DNA from: Palsa-506 sp963836355
Lineage (GTDB): Bacteria > Actinomycetota > Actinomycetes > Streptosporangiales > Streptosporangiaceae
DNA length: 64,000 nt
Direction: 5' to 3'
Assembly: GCA_963836355.1 (NCBI GenBank)
Contig: CAWIJO010000010.1
Coordinates: 248,001 to 312,000, forward strand
Below, one piece after another: positions 44,638-53,186 of this stretch (its first letter is position 1; each line of letters begins with the position of its first letter). The translations under genes were made by a program, and so were the position numbers. The notes below the pieces were generated by a model. That model had not been told where the DNA came from and ran no database searches. It worked only from the letters and a program-made list of their open reading frames with translations.

Positions 44638-45405
44638 GTGTCCATGCCGTTCTACGTGTCGCCCGAGCAGGCGATGAAGGACAAGGCGGACTATGCGCGC
44701 AAGGGCATCGCGCGCGGCCGCAGCGGGGTGGTGCTGCAGTATGACGGCGGCATCCTGTTCGTGGCGCCGAACCCGTCCCGGGCGCTGCACAAGATCAGCG
44801 AGATATACGACCGGATCGCCTTCGCGGCCGTCGGCCGGTACAACGAATTCGAGAACCTGCGCAAGGCCGGCGTCCGCTATGCCGACATGACCGGGTTCCA
44901 GTACGACCGGCAGGACGTCACCGCACGCGGCCTGGCCAACTGGTACGCCCAGATCCTCGGCACCATCTTCACGGAGAGCAACAAGCCGTTCGAGGTCGAG
45001 ATCGTCGTCGCCGAAGTGGGTGACGGCCCGGAATCCGATCAGATCTACCGGATCCCCTTTGACGGCTCGGTCGTCGACGAGCATGGCTTCGTCGCGGTGG
45101 GCGGCCAGGCCGATCAGGTCGCGGTGGTCCTGAAGGAACACTATGCCGAGCGGATGCCGCTGGCCGACGCGCTGGCCGCGGCGATCGCGGCGCTGTCCGG
45201 CCAGGCCAACGGCGAGCGGCCGGAGATCACGGCCGGCCAGCTAGAGGTGGCCGTGCTCGACCGGGAGCGCGAGCACCGGACTTTCCGGCGGCTGACCGGC
45301 GCGCGGCTGGACGCCCTGCTCACCCAGGCCAGGCCCGCCAAGGACGACGCGGCCGCGGCGAAGCCCGCCGCAGCCAAGCCGGAGGCCGACCCCGAGCCAG
45401 GCTGA
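44638..45405 (+). CDS. prcA: proteasome alpha subunit PrcA
   Basis: 255 aa. MPFYVSPEQAMKDKADYARKG is the alpha N-terminal gate helix, GIARGRSGVVLQYDGG and the later core match PrcA. It forms the outer rings and lacks the catalytic Thr. The C-terminal 25 residues are Ala/Lys/Pro-rich. GTG 44638 is chosen with AAGGGA ten bases upstream; ATG 44644 is two codons later. Confidence 0.95.
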   Translation: MSMPFYVSPEQAMKDKADYARKGIARGRSGVVLQYDGGILFVAPNPSRALHKISEIYDRIAFAAVGRYNEFENLRKAGVRYADMTGFQYDRQDVTARGLANWYAQILGTIFTESNKPFEVEIVVAEVGDGPESDQIYRIPFDGSVVDEHGFVAVGGQADQVAVVLKEHYAERMPLADALAAAIAALSGQANGERPEITAGQLEVAVLDREREHRTFRRLTGARLDALLTQARPAKDDAAAAKPAAAKPEADPEPG

Positions 45406-45438
45406 GCACGCCGCGGCCGATCAGCAACAGGAGATTCC

Positions 45439-46689
45439 ATGGCCATTCCGTCCCGCGCGGTGGCACCGGCACCCGGCCGCATGAGCGTCGATTTCGAGGA
45501 GCGGGTTGACTTCGGCAGGCTCCGGGAGCACCGGCTCAGCCGGGCCGGGGCGGCGCTGGCGGCGAGTGACCTCGGCGCGCTGCTCGTCTTTGATAACAAC
45601 AACATCCGCTACCTGACCGGTGTCTCGATCGGCGAGTGGACCCGCGACAAGCTTTGCCGGTACGCGCTTTACACCAGGACCGGGGAGCTTTACCTCTGGG
45701 ACTTCGGCTCGGCGGCGGTGCACCACCGGATGTACTGCCCGTGGCTGAAACCGGAGAACTGCCTCGCCTCCTATACCGCGATGCGGGGGGCGGCGCCGCC
45801 CGACGCGCAGCTGGTCCGGCGGTGCGTGGCGGAAATCAAGGACCGGCTGGCCATGGCCGGCCTGGCCGGCCAGCCGGTCGGCGTCGACTTCGCCGAACTG
45901 CCTGTGCTCTTCGAACTGCAGCGTCTCGGCATCGAGGTACGCGACGGCCAGCAGGTGATGCTGGATGCCAGGCAGCTCAAGTCCGCCGATGAGATCGCGC
46001 TGCTGGCCACGGCGGCGGCCATGGTCGACGGCGTCTACCAGGACATCACGGACGCGCTGAAGCCTGGCGTGCGGGAAAACGAGATCGTCGCGCTGGCGAA
46101 CAAGCGGCTCTACGAGATGGGCTCGGACGACGTGGAGTCGATCAACGCGGTCTCCGGCGAGCGCTGCAACCCGCATCCGCATAACTTCTCCGACCGCATC
46201 ATCAGGCCAGGCGAGCAGGCCTTCTTCGACATCATGCACTCCTTCAACGGCTACCGGACGTGCTATTACCGGACGTTCAGCGTCGGCCGCGCGAGTGCGC
46301 CGCAGCGCGATGCGTACAAGCGGGCCAGGGAGTGGATGGATACGGCCATCGAGCTGATCAAGCCCGGGGTCTCGACCAGCGACGTGGCACGGCTCTGGCC
46401 GACGGCGCAGGATATCGGCCTGGCCGACGAGAAGACCGCCTTCGGCCTGCAGTTCGGGCACGGGCTCGGGCTCGCGCTGCACGAGCGGCCGATCATCAGC
46501 AGGCTTACCTCGCTGGACGCGCCGATCGAGATCCAGCAGGGAATGGTGTTCGCCCTGGAGACTTACTGCCCGGCTGCCGACGGAGTCTCCGCCGCCAGGA
46601 TCGAGGAGGAAGTCGTGGTCACTGCCGCCGGGGTGGAGATCATCACGAAGTTCCCGGCCGAGGAGCTGTTCGTCACCAACCCCTACTGA
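45439..46689 (+). CDS. M24-fold (Xaa-Pro peptidase/creatinase-like) protein
   Basis: 416 aa. N-terminal creatinase domain (LVFDNNNIRYLTGVSIGEW) and C-terminal pita-bread domain. Metal ligands seen: D264 (FFDIMHSF), H341 in GHGLGLALHE, E374 (LETYCP) and E389 (RIEEEVVV). The second Asp of the dinuclear site is replaced by C275 (GYRTCYYRTF), so peptidase activity is doubtful; relatives include creatinase, ectoine hydrolase and DMSP lyase DddP. AGGAGA precedes ATG 45439, 33 bp after prcA. It and the next gene separate prcA from pafA. Confidence 0.85.
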   Translation: MAIPSRAVAPAPGRMSVDFEERVDFGRLREHRLSRAGAALAASDLGALLVFDNNNIRYLTGVSIGEWTRDKLCRYALYTRTGELYLWDFGSAAVHHRMYCPWLKPENCLASYTAMRGAAPPDAQLVRRCVAEIKDRLAMAGLAGQPVGVDFAELPVLFELQRLGIEVRDGQQVMLDARQLKSADEIALLATAAAMVDGVYQDITDALKPGVRENEIVALANKRLYEMGSDDVESINAVSGERCNPHPHNFSDRIIRPGEQAFFDIMHSFNGYRTCYYRTFSVGRASAPQRDAYKRAREWMDTAIELIKPGVSTSDVARLWPTAQDIGLADEKTAFGLQFGHGLGLALHERPIISRLTSLDAPIEIQQGMVFALETYCPAADGVSAARIEEEVVVTAAGVEIITKFPAEELFVTNPY

Positions 46690-46746
46690 CCCGCCCGGCG
46701 GCACTCCGCAGCAGGGCCAGCGGGCTGGCCGGGCGCGGGCCGGCGG

Positions 46747-46752
46747 TAGTGT
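46747..46752 (+). promoter_or_regulatory. possible -10 box (TAGTGT) of the aldehyde dehydrogenase gene
   Basis: TAGTGT would give a leader of about 40 nt ending in the GGAGG ribosome site at 46791-46795. No -35. Confidence 0.3.
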
Positions 46753-46799
46753 CGTGAACGTGCGCAGTCCGGCATCGTTTCCGCGCCCCTGGAGGACAA

Positions 46800-48260
46800 G
46801 TGACCACCGACCTGGCGACGCTAACGGGCATTGACCCGCCCACTGGCCTGCTGATCGGCGGCCAGTGGGGTACCGGGCGCGGCGGCACGCTGCCGGTGAC
46901 CGACCCGGCGACCGAGGACCTGATCGCGCAGGTGGCGTCCGCGACGGCGGAAGACGCGCTGGATGCCGTGACCGCCGCGCACGACGCGCTGCCCGGCTGG
47001 GCCGCCCGGCCGCCGCGGCAGCGGGGCGAGTGCCTGCGCCGGGCCTACGAGCTGATGACCGGCCGGGCCGAGGCGCTGGCCAGGCTCATGGTGGCCGAGA
47101 ACGGCAAGGCGCTGAAGGATGCCCGCGGCGAGATAAGCTACGCGGCCGAGTTCTTCCGCTGGTACGCGGAGGAGGCGGTCCGGAACGATGGATCGCTCGG
47201 CCTGGCGCCGTCCGGCGCGAACCGGATCCTGGTGCAGCGCCAGCCGGTCGGCGTGAGCGTGCTGGTCACGCCGTGGAACTTCCCGGCCGCGATGGCGACC
47301 AGGAAAATCGGCCCGGCGCTGGCGGCAGGGTGCACGGTGGTGCTCAAGCCGGCCAAGGAGACCCCGCTGTCAGCGCTGGCGATCGCCGCCCTGCTGCACG
47401 AGGCTGGCGTGCCCGACGGCGTCGTCAACGTGCTGCCGACGGTCAAGCCGGGCCCGCTGGTCGCGGCCATGCTGGCCGACCCGCGGGTGCGGAAGCTGTC
47501 CTTCACCGGCTCGACGGAAGTCGGCCGGGCGCTGCTGCGCACGGCGGCCGACACGGTGACGAACTGCTCGATGGAACTCGGCGGCAACGCGCCGTTCCTG
47601 GTGTTCGAGGACGCTGACATCGAGGCCGCCGTCGAGGGCGCGTTCGTCGCCAAGATGCGCAACGGGGGAGAGGCGTGCACCGCCGCCAACCGGTTCTACG
47701 TGCACGACGCGGTAGCCGCCGAGTTCACCGCCCGGCTGGCCAGCAGGCTGAGCAGCCTGAGCGTTGGCCCCGGCCTTGACCACGGCACCGACCTCGGGCC
47801 GCTGGTCAACGCCGACACCCGGTCGAAGGTCGCCAGCCTGGTCGAGTCGGCCACCGGCGACGGCAGCCAGCTGGTCACCGGCGGGCAGGTGCCCGACCGG
47901 CGCGGCTACTTCTACCTGCCGACCGTGCTGGACCACGTCCCGCGCGGCGCGGGCATCCTCGGCGAGGAGATCTTCGGCCCGGTGGCGCCGGTGGTCAGGT
48001 TCACCGACCAGGCCGATGCCATCGCCCAGGCGAACAGCACCGAGTACGGCCTGGTCTCCTACCTCTACACCAGCGACCTGCGGCGCGCGCTGCAGGTGGC
48101 CGAGGCGCTGGAGGCCGGCATGATCGGCATTAACCGCGGTGTCGTGTCCGACCCGGCGGCGCCGTTCGGCGGGGTCAAGCAGTCCGGCCTCGGCCGCGAG
48201 GGCGGCCACGACGGGCTGCTGGAATTTACCGAGACCAAGTACATTGCCGTGGACTGGTGA
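46800..48260 (+). CDS. NAD(P)-dependent aldehyde dehydrogenase, succinate-semialdehyde type
   Basis: 486 aa. Catalytic Cys C293 (GGEACTAANRF) and general base E259 (MELGGNAPF), with the TPWNFP and FTGSTEVGRALL cofactor motifs. The end GVKQSGLGREGGHDGLLEFTETKY is that of succinate-semialdehyde dehydrogenases, but substrate is not proven. GTG 46800, with GGAGG four bases upstream. It follows the M24 gene by 110 bp and its stop lies next to the pafA start. Confidence 0.9.
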   Translation: MTTDLATLTGIDPPTGLLIGGQWGTGRGGTLPVTDPATEDLIAQVASATAEDALDAVTAAHDALPGWAARPPRQRGECLRRAYELMTGRAEALARLMVAENGKALKDARGEISYAAEFFRWYAEEAVRNDGSLGLAPSGANRILVQRQPVGVSVLVTPWNFPAAMATRKIGPALAAGCTVVLKPAKETPLSALAIAALLHEAGVPDGVVNVLPTVKPGPLVAAMLADPRVRKLSFTGSTEVGRALLRTAADTVTNCSMELGGNAPFLVFEDADIEAAVEGAFVAKMRNGGEACTAANRFYVHDAVAAEFTARLASRLSSLSVGPGLDHGTDLGPLVNADTRSKVASLVESATGDGSQLVTGGQVPDRRGYFYLPTVLDHVPRGAGILGEEIFGPVAPVVRFTDQADAIAQANSTEYGLVSYLYTSDLRRALQVAEALEAGMIGINRGVVSDPAAPFGGVKQSGLGREGGHDGLLEFTETKYIAVDW

Positions 48261-48268
48261 GCGGAGGC

Positions 48269-49627
48269 ATGGACAGGCGGATCTTCGGGCTGGAAAACGA
48301 GTACGGCGTCACTTGCACGTTCCGCGGCCAGCGACGGCTATCACCGGATGAGGTGGCCAGGTACCTGTTCCGCCGGGTGGTGTCCTGGGGGCGCAGCAGC
48401 AACGTCTTCCTGCGCAACGGCGCCCGGCTGTACCTGGACGTCGGCAGCCATCCGGAGTACGCGACGCCGGAGTGTGACAGCCTGATTGACCTGGTCACCC
48501 ACGACAAGGCCGGCGAGCGGATCCTGGAGGGACTGCTCGTCGACGCCGACCGGCGGCTGCGTGAGGAGGGCATCGCCGGCGACATCTACCTGTTCAAGAA
48601 CAACACCGACTCGGCCGGCAACTCGTACGGCTGCCACGAGAATTACCTGGTGGGGCGGCACGGGGAGTTCGGCAGGCTGGCTGACATCCTGATCCCGTTC
48701 CTGGTCACCCGGCAGATCATCTGCGGGGCAGGCAAGGTGCTGCAGACTCCCCGCGGCGCTGTCTACTGCGTCAGCCAGCGGGCCGAGCACATCTGGGAAG
48801 GGGTATCGTCGGCGACCACCCGGTCGCGGCCGATCATCAACACCCGGGACGAGCCGCACGCCGACGCGGAGCGCTTCCGCCGGCTGCACGTGATCGTCGG
48901 TGACTCGAACATGAGCGAGACCACGATGCTGCTCAAGGTCGGCGCCACCGACCTGGTACTGCGGATGGTCGAGGCAGGCACCGTGCTCCGGGACCTGACG
49001 CTGGAGAACCCGATCAGGGCAATCCGGGACGTCAGCCACGACATGACCGGGCGGCGGAAGGTGCGGCTGGCGAATGGGCGAGAGGTGAGCGCGCTCGACA
49101 TCCAGCAGGAGTACCTCGCCAAGGCCACGGACTTCGCTGACCGGCGCGGCCCGGACGCGGTCACCAAGCGCGTGCTTGACCTGTGGGAGCGGGCGCTGCG
49201 CGCGGTCGACACCGGTGACCTGGGCATGGTGGCGCGGGAAATCGACTGGGTGACCAAATACCAGCTGATCGAGCGCTACCGGGCGAAGCATGACCTGCCG
49301 CTCGCCTCGCCGCGGGTTGCGCAGCTGGACCTCGCCTACCACGACGTGCACCGCGGCCGCGGCCTCTATTACCTGCTGCAGCGGCGCGGCGCGGTGGAGC
49401 GGGCCTGCCGGGACATCGACATCTTCGAGGCCAAGTCGGTGCCGCCGCAGACTACCAGGGCGCGGCTGCGCGGCGAGTTCATCCGCCGGGCGCAGGAACG
49501 GCGCCGTGACTTCACGGTGGACTGGGTGCACCTGAAGCTCAACGACCAGGCGCAGCGCACGGTGCTGTGCAAGGACCCGTTCCGCTCGGTGGACGAGCGA
49601 GTGGAGAAGCTGATCGCGGGCATGTAA
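48269..49627 (+). CDS. pafA: PafA, Pup-protein ligase
   Basis: 452 aa glutamine-synthetase-like ligase that attaches the Pup C-terminal glutamate to protein lysines. MDRRIFGLENEYGVTCTF is the family N-terminus; FKNNTDSAGNSYGCHENYL and NTRDEPHADAERF are the ATP/Mg parts, and it lacks the Dop insert. ATG 48269 matches the conserved start; an in-frame GTG at 48257 overlaps the dehydrogenase stop and would add four residues, so coupling is possible. Confidence 0.95.
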   Translation: MDRRIFGLENEYGVTCTFRGQRRLSPDEVARYLFRRVVSWGRSSNVFLRNGARLYLDVGSHPEYATPECDSLIDLVTHDKAGERILEGLLVDADRRLREEGIAGDIYLFKNNTDSAGNSYGCHENYLVGRHGEFGRLADILIPFLVTRQIICGAGKVLQTPRGAVYCVSQRAEHIWEGVSSATTRSRPIINTRDEPHADAERFRRLHVIVGDSNMSETTMLLKVGATDLVLRMVEAGTVLRDLTLENPIRAIRDVSHDMTGRRKVRLANGREVSALDIQQEYLAKATDFADRRGPDAVTKRVLDLWERALRAVDTGDLGMVAREIDWVTKYQLIERYRAKHDLPLASPRVAQLDLAYHDVHRGRGLYYLLQRRGAVERACRDIDIFEAKSVPPQTTRARLRGEFIRRAQERRRDFTVDWVHLKLNDQAQRTVLCKDPFRSVDERVEKLIAGM

Positions 49628-49632
49628 CAGCG

Positions 49633-49675
49633 CTTAACGCTACCTGCTTATGACGTTAAGTCACTGCTGTGTGAC
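49633..49675 (+). promoter_or_regulatory. stacked inverted repeats upstream of the sugar cassette
   Basis: Within the AT-richer gap after pafA, CTTAACG (49633-49639) pairs with CGTTAAG (49654-49660), spacer 14 nt; directly after it GTCAC (49660-49664) pairs with GTGAC (49671-49675), spacer 6 nt. They precede the -10 at 49686 and look like an operator. Confidence 0.5.
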
Positions 49676-49685
49676 TCATTGTTGC

Positions 49686-49691
49686 TAGGCT
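49686..49691 (+). promoter_or_regulatory. -10 box (TAGGCT) of the glycosyltransferase gene
   Basis: TAGGCT ends eight bases before GTG 49700; leaderless or near-leaderless start. Confidence 0.45.
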
Positions 49692-49699
49692 CTGCTCCC

Positions 49700-50446
49700 G
49701 TGCTGACGCCCCGTGCCTCGATCATCATCCCGGCCAGGGACGAGGGACCGCACATCACCGGGATGCTCGACCAGCTGTTCCACTCGCTGCCGCCGGGCTG
49801 CGAGGTGCTGGTCGTGGTCGACCGTCCGGACGACTCCACCCGGCCCGCCGTGGTGGCCTACCGCAAGCACGAGCCGACCGTTGCCTGCCTGGTCAGCAGC
49901 TACGGCCGGGGCCCGGCCAACGCGATACGCTACGGCCTGGATGCCGCCAGCGCGGCGGTTGCCGTGGTGATGATGGCCGACGGCTGCGATGACCCGCGGC
50001 AGGCGGCCGGCCTGATCCGGCTGGTCGAGGGCGGCGCGGCAGTCGCAGCGGCGTCCCGCTACATGCCGGGCGGGCGGCAGCTCGGCGGGCCGCTGCTGAA
50101 GGGCACGCTGTCCCGGGCGGCCGGCCAGTCGCTGCACCTGCTGGCCGGGCTGGGCACCCGCGATGCGACGAACTCGTTCAAGGCGTACTCCACCGAGTTC
50201 GTCCGCGAGGCGGGCATCGACTCCACCCGCGGCTTCGAGGTCGGCATCGAGCTGACCGTCAAGGCGCGGCGGCTGCGCCGGCCCGTCGCCGAGATTCCCA
50301 CCACCTGGCTCGGCCGGACCGCCGGGGAATCGCACTTCCGGCTGGCCGGCTGGCTGCCGGCCTACCTGCGCTGGTACCGGTTCGCGTTCGGCCCGGGCCT
50401 GACCGCCGCCCAGCTGCGCGCCCGCACCGGGCCTGGCCAGCCCTGA
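49700..50446 (+). CDS. family 2 glycosyltransferase
   Basis: 248 aa GT-A enzyme. ASIIIPARDEGPHI binds the nucleotide; VVVDRPDDST and VMMADGCDD contain the first and DxD-like acidic motifs; TNSFKAYST and GFEVGIELTVKARR follow, as in dolichyl-phosphate mannosyltransferase-type proteins without a membrane domain. Likely cytosolic, transferring sugar to a lipid or polymer. It opens a three-gene cassette with TGATG overlap to the epimerase gene. Donor and acceptor unknown. Confidence 0.85.
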   Translation: MLTPRASIIIPARDEGPHITGMLDQLFHSLPPGCEVLVVVDRPDDSTRPAVVAYRKHEPTVACLVSSYGRGPANAIRYGLDAASAAVAVVMMADGCDDPRQAAGLIRLVEGGAAVAAASRYMPGGRQLGGPLLKGTLSRAAGQSLHLLAGLGTRDATNSFKAYSTEFVREAGIDSTRGFEVGIELTVKARRLRRPVAEIPTTWLGRTAGESHFRLAGWLPAYLRWYRFAFGPGLTAAQLRARTGPGQP

Positions 50447-51468
50447 TGGAAACCGTCCTGGTAACCGGGTCAGCCGGGTTCATCGGCGGGTACCTGGTGG
50501 CGGAGCTGCTGCGCCGCGGCTACGCCGTCATCGGCGTCGACGATCACTCCAAGTACGGCCCGGTGCGCAGGTCCTACGACGGCGACCCCCGCTACCGGCT
50601 GGTCGAGGGCGACGCGGCCGACCGCGCGCTGATGACCGGCCTGCTGGCCGGCTGCGACCACTTCATCGCCGGCGCGGCGATGATCGGCGGCATCTCGTAC
50701 TTCCACGCCTACCCCTACGACCTGCTCGCCGCCAACGAGCGCATCATCGCCGGCTCCTGCGACGCGGCGATTGCCGCGCACCGGGCCGGGCGGCTGCGCA
50801 GGGTCACCTACCTGTCGTCCTCGATGGTCTTCGAGGGCACCCGGCACTGGCCATCCCGCGAGGGCGACGAGCGGCTGATCCCGCCGCCGCGGTCCTCATA
50901 CGGCTTCCAGAAGCTCGCGGTGGAGTATTTCGCCCGGGCGGCCTGGGACCAGTACCGGCTGCCGTTCACCATCGTGCGGCCGTTCAACTGCGTCGGGACG
51001 GGCGAGTGCCGGGCGCTGCGCGACGCCGACGTGCCGTCAGGAAACATCAAGCTGGCAATGAGCCACGTCGTGCCGGACCTGGTCCAGAAGGTGCTCAAGG
51101 GCCAGGACCCGCTCCGCATACTCGGCTCCGGCGAGCAAATCAGGCATTTTACTTACGGAGCCGACCTGGCCAGCGGGATTGTCACGGCGATGGGCCATCC
51201 CGCGGCGGTCAACCAGGACTTCAACCTGTCGGCCGACCGCGGCATCACCATCCGCTGCCTCGCGGAGCAGATCTGGCGGAAGGTCAACGGCGGCGGGCCG
51301 CCGCGGCTGGCTCATGACGAGCCGTTCGAGCACGACGTCCAGCGGCGCGTCCCGTGCACGGCGAAAGCCCGGCGGCTGCTCGGCTTCGAGGCGACGACCA
51401 CGGTCGACGCGATGCTCGACGAGGTCATCCCGTGGGTGGCCGGCGCCATCGAGGCCGGGACCATATGA
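50446..51468 (+). CDS. NAD-dependent sugar epimerase/dehydratase
   Basis: 340 aa extended SDR. GSAGFIGGYLVAELL binds NAD; the catalytic motif YGFQKLAVEYFA holds the Tyr and Lys, with Ser in SSSMVFEG; RPFNCVGTG is the sugar-nucleotide region. Resembles UDP-glucose 4-epimerase and GDP-mannose-type enzymes. ATG overlaps the glycosyltransferase stop and its own stop overlaps the next ATG, so it is translationally coupled to both. Specific reaction not readable. Confidence 0.88.
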   Translation: METVLVTGSAGFIGGYLVAELLRRGYAVIGVDDHSKYGPVRRSYDGDPRYRLVEGDAADRALMTGLLAGCDHFIAGAAMIGGISYFHAYPYDLLAANERIIAGSCDAAIAAHRAGRLRRVTYLSSSMVFEGTRHWPSREGDERLIPPPRSSYGFQKLAVEYFARAAWDQYRLPFTIVRPFNCVGTGECRALRDADVPSGNIKLAMSHVVPDLVQKVLKGQDPLRILGSGEQIRHFTYGADLASGIVTAMGHPAAVNQDFNLSADRGITIRCLAEQIWRKVNGGGPPRLAHDEPFEHDVQRRVPCTAKARRLLGFEATTTVDAMLDEVIPWVAGAIEAGTI

Positions 51469-53102
51469 CCACCGCGCCCGGGCTCCGGCGGGACGCCCAG
51501 GACGCCCGCAGGGCCGCGGCGCCAGCCCTGGCCGCCCGCCCCGCGGCCAGGCGCGCGGCGGCGCTGGCCGGGTGGCTCGCCGCCGGGGCGCTGCTATTCA
51601 GCTGCTACCTGCAGATCTCGCGGACCGTGCCGGTCGACTCCGACGGCGCAGGCAACGCCCTGCAGGCATGGGACATGCTGCACGGGAACCTGCTGCTGCG
51701 CGGCTGGCGGCTGTCCGACGTGTCGTTCTACACCACCGAACTGCCGGAGTACATGCTCGTCGAGCTGGCCAGGGGCCTGCACCCGGACGTGGTACACGTG
51801 GCCGGCGCGATCACGTTCACGCTGCTCGTGCTGCTCGCCGCGCTGCTCGCCAGGGGGCGCCGGCGCGGCCGGGAAGCGGTGGCCGCGATGGTGACCGCGG
51901 CCGGCATCATGCTCGCGCCGCAGCTGGGCAGCGGCGTATACGTGCTGATGCTGGACCCGGACCACGCCGGGACGGCGGTGCCCTTGCTGCTGGCCTGGCT
52001 GCTGCTCGACCGGGCGCCGCGCCGCTGGTACGTTCCGCTGGCGGTGTCGGCCTTACTGGCCTGGGCGCTGGTCGCCGACGGGCTGGTGCTGATCACCGGC
52101 GTGCTGCCGCTGCTGACGGTCTGCGGCGTCCGCTGCTACCGGGACATCGTGGCCCGGCGGCAGCCGCCTGCCTCGCGATGGTTCGAGCTGTCGCTCGCGG
52201 CCGGCGCGGTGCTCGCCGCCGTAACCGCGAAAGCAGTGCTCGCACTGATCGCCGGCGCCGGCGGCTTCCGGGTCTGGCCGGTGGGTTCCGCGCTGGCCGG
52301 CTACGCCGATCTGCCCGGGCACGTGCTGCTGGCCGGCCACGGCCTGCTGCTGCTGTTCGGCGCCGATTTCTTCAGCCACAACCTGGGCCTGGTCGCGGCG
52401 CTGGCGATGCTGCACGGCGTGGGGCTGGCCCTGGCCGGGTGGGCCGCCTGGATCGCCGCCCGGCGGTTCGCCGGCGACGGTGACGGCGACGGCGACGGCG
52501 ACCTGGTGGCATCGGTCCTCGTCGCCGCCATCGTCATCAACCTGGCCGGGTACGTGTCCGGCACCCGCGCGGTCGACATTCACAGCACCAGGGAGATCAC
52601 GGCCGTGCTGCCGTTCGGCGCGGTGCTCGCCGCCCGGCTGCTCGCCCGGCGGCTCGATGCGGCCGGGCTGACGCCTGCCCTGCTGCTCGCGCTGACCGGC
52701 TACCTGGCCTGCCTCAGCCGCGAGCTGGCGCAGCCGGCCCAGCCCGCGCAGGGCCAGCAGCTCGCCAGCTGGCTGGCCGCCCACCACCTCAGCTACGGCC
52801 TGGCCGGATACTGGCAGGCCGCCAGCACCACCCTGGCCAGCGGGGGGGCCGTGCGGCTCGTGCCGGTCCAGGCCGGGCACGAGGCCGTGACCCGTGGCAG
52901 CTGGGAGACAGATTCCGCCTGGTATGACCCGCGGCGGCACACCGCGACCTTCGTCGTGCTGCCGCCAGGCGCGCCCGGTGTCGGCTATCCCTGGTCGTTC
53001 GACGTGCGCGCAGTCTTCGGCCAGCCGGCCAGGATCTACCCGGCCGGCCCGTATACGGTGCTGGTCTGGAACCGGAATCTGCTTACCGGCCTGCAGCCGT
53101 GA
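51465..53102 (+). CDS. polytopic membrane protein, possibly a GT-C glycosyltransferase
   Basis: 545 aa. About ten hydrophobic spans from residue 25 to 430, then a soluble C-terminal part of about 100 residues (LVPVQAGHEAVTRGSWETD and a final LVWNRNLLTGL). The first extracytoplasmic loop has DSDG and an acidic MLHGNLLLRGWRLSDVSFY stretch, the sort of loop seen in GT-C and PMT-family enzymes, but no clean DE motif. A run of five Asp-Gly units sits in a loop near residue 340. In the cassette it is likely the membrane partner of the upstream glycosyltransferase. Confidence 0.65.
   Translation: MTTAPGLRRDAQDARRAAAPALAARPAARRAAALAGWLAAGALLFSCYLQISRTVPVDSDGAGNALQAWDMLHGNLLLRGWRLSDVSFYTTELPEYMLVELARGLHPDVVHVAGAITFTLLVLLAALLARGRRRGREAVAAMVTAAGIMLAPQLGSGVYVLMLDPDHAGTAVPLLLAWLLLDRAPRRWYVPLAVSALLAWALVADGLVLITGVLPLLTVCGVRCYRDIVARRQPPASRWFELSLAAGAVLAAVTAKAVLALIAGAGGFRVWPVGSALAGYADLPGHVLLAGHGLLLLFGADFFSHNLGLVAALAMLHGVGLALAGWAAWIAARRFAGDGDGDGDGDLVASVLVAAIVINLAGYVSGTRAVDIHSTREITAVLPFGAVLAARLLARRLDAAGLTPALLLALTGYLACLSRELAQPAQPAQGQQLASWLAAHHLSYGLAGYWQAASTTLASGGAVRLVPVQAGHEAVTRGSWETDSAWYDPRRHTATFVVLPPGAPGVGYPWSFDVRAVFGQPARIYPAGPYTVLVWNRNLLTGLQP
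52473..52502 (+). repeat. hexanucleotide repeat coding for Asp-Gly units
   Basis: About five copies of a GACGGC/GACGGT unit encode GDGDGDGDGD. Simple repeats of this type can slip; no other copies in the window. Confidence 0.6.
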
Positions 53103-53146
53103 TGGGCACAGCTCGGCATTCGGGGCGGGGCAGCTACCGCAGCGGG

Positions 53147-53152
53147 TAGGCT
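53147..53152 (+). promoter_or_regulatory. -10 box (TAGGCT) of the FKBP lipoprotein gene
   Basis: TAGGCT lies 34 bp before ATG 53187. No clear -35. Confidence 0.4.
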
Positions 53153-53186
53153 GGCTCCGCTCACGATCCCGACATTGAGGTCTCTC

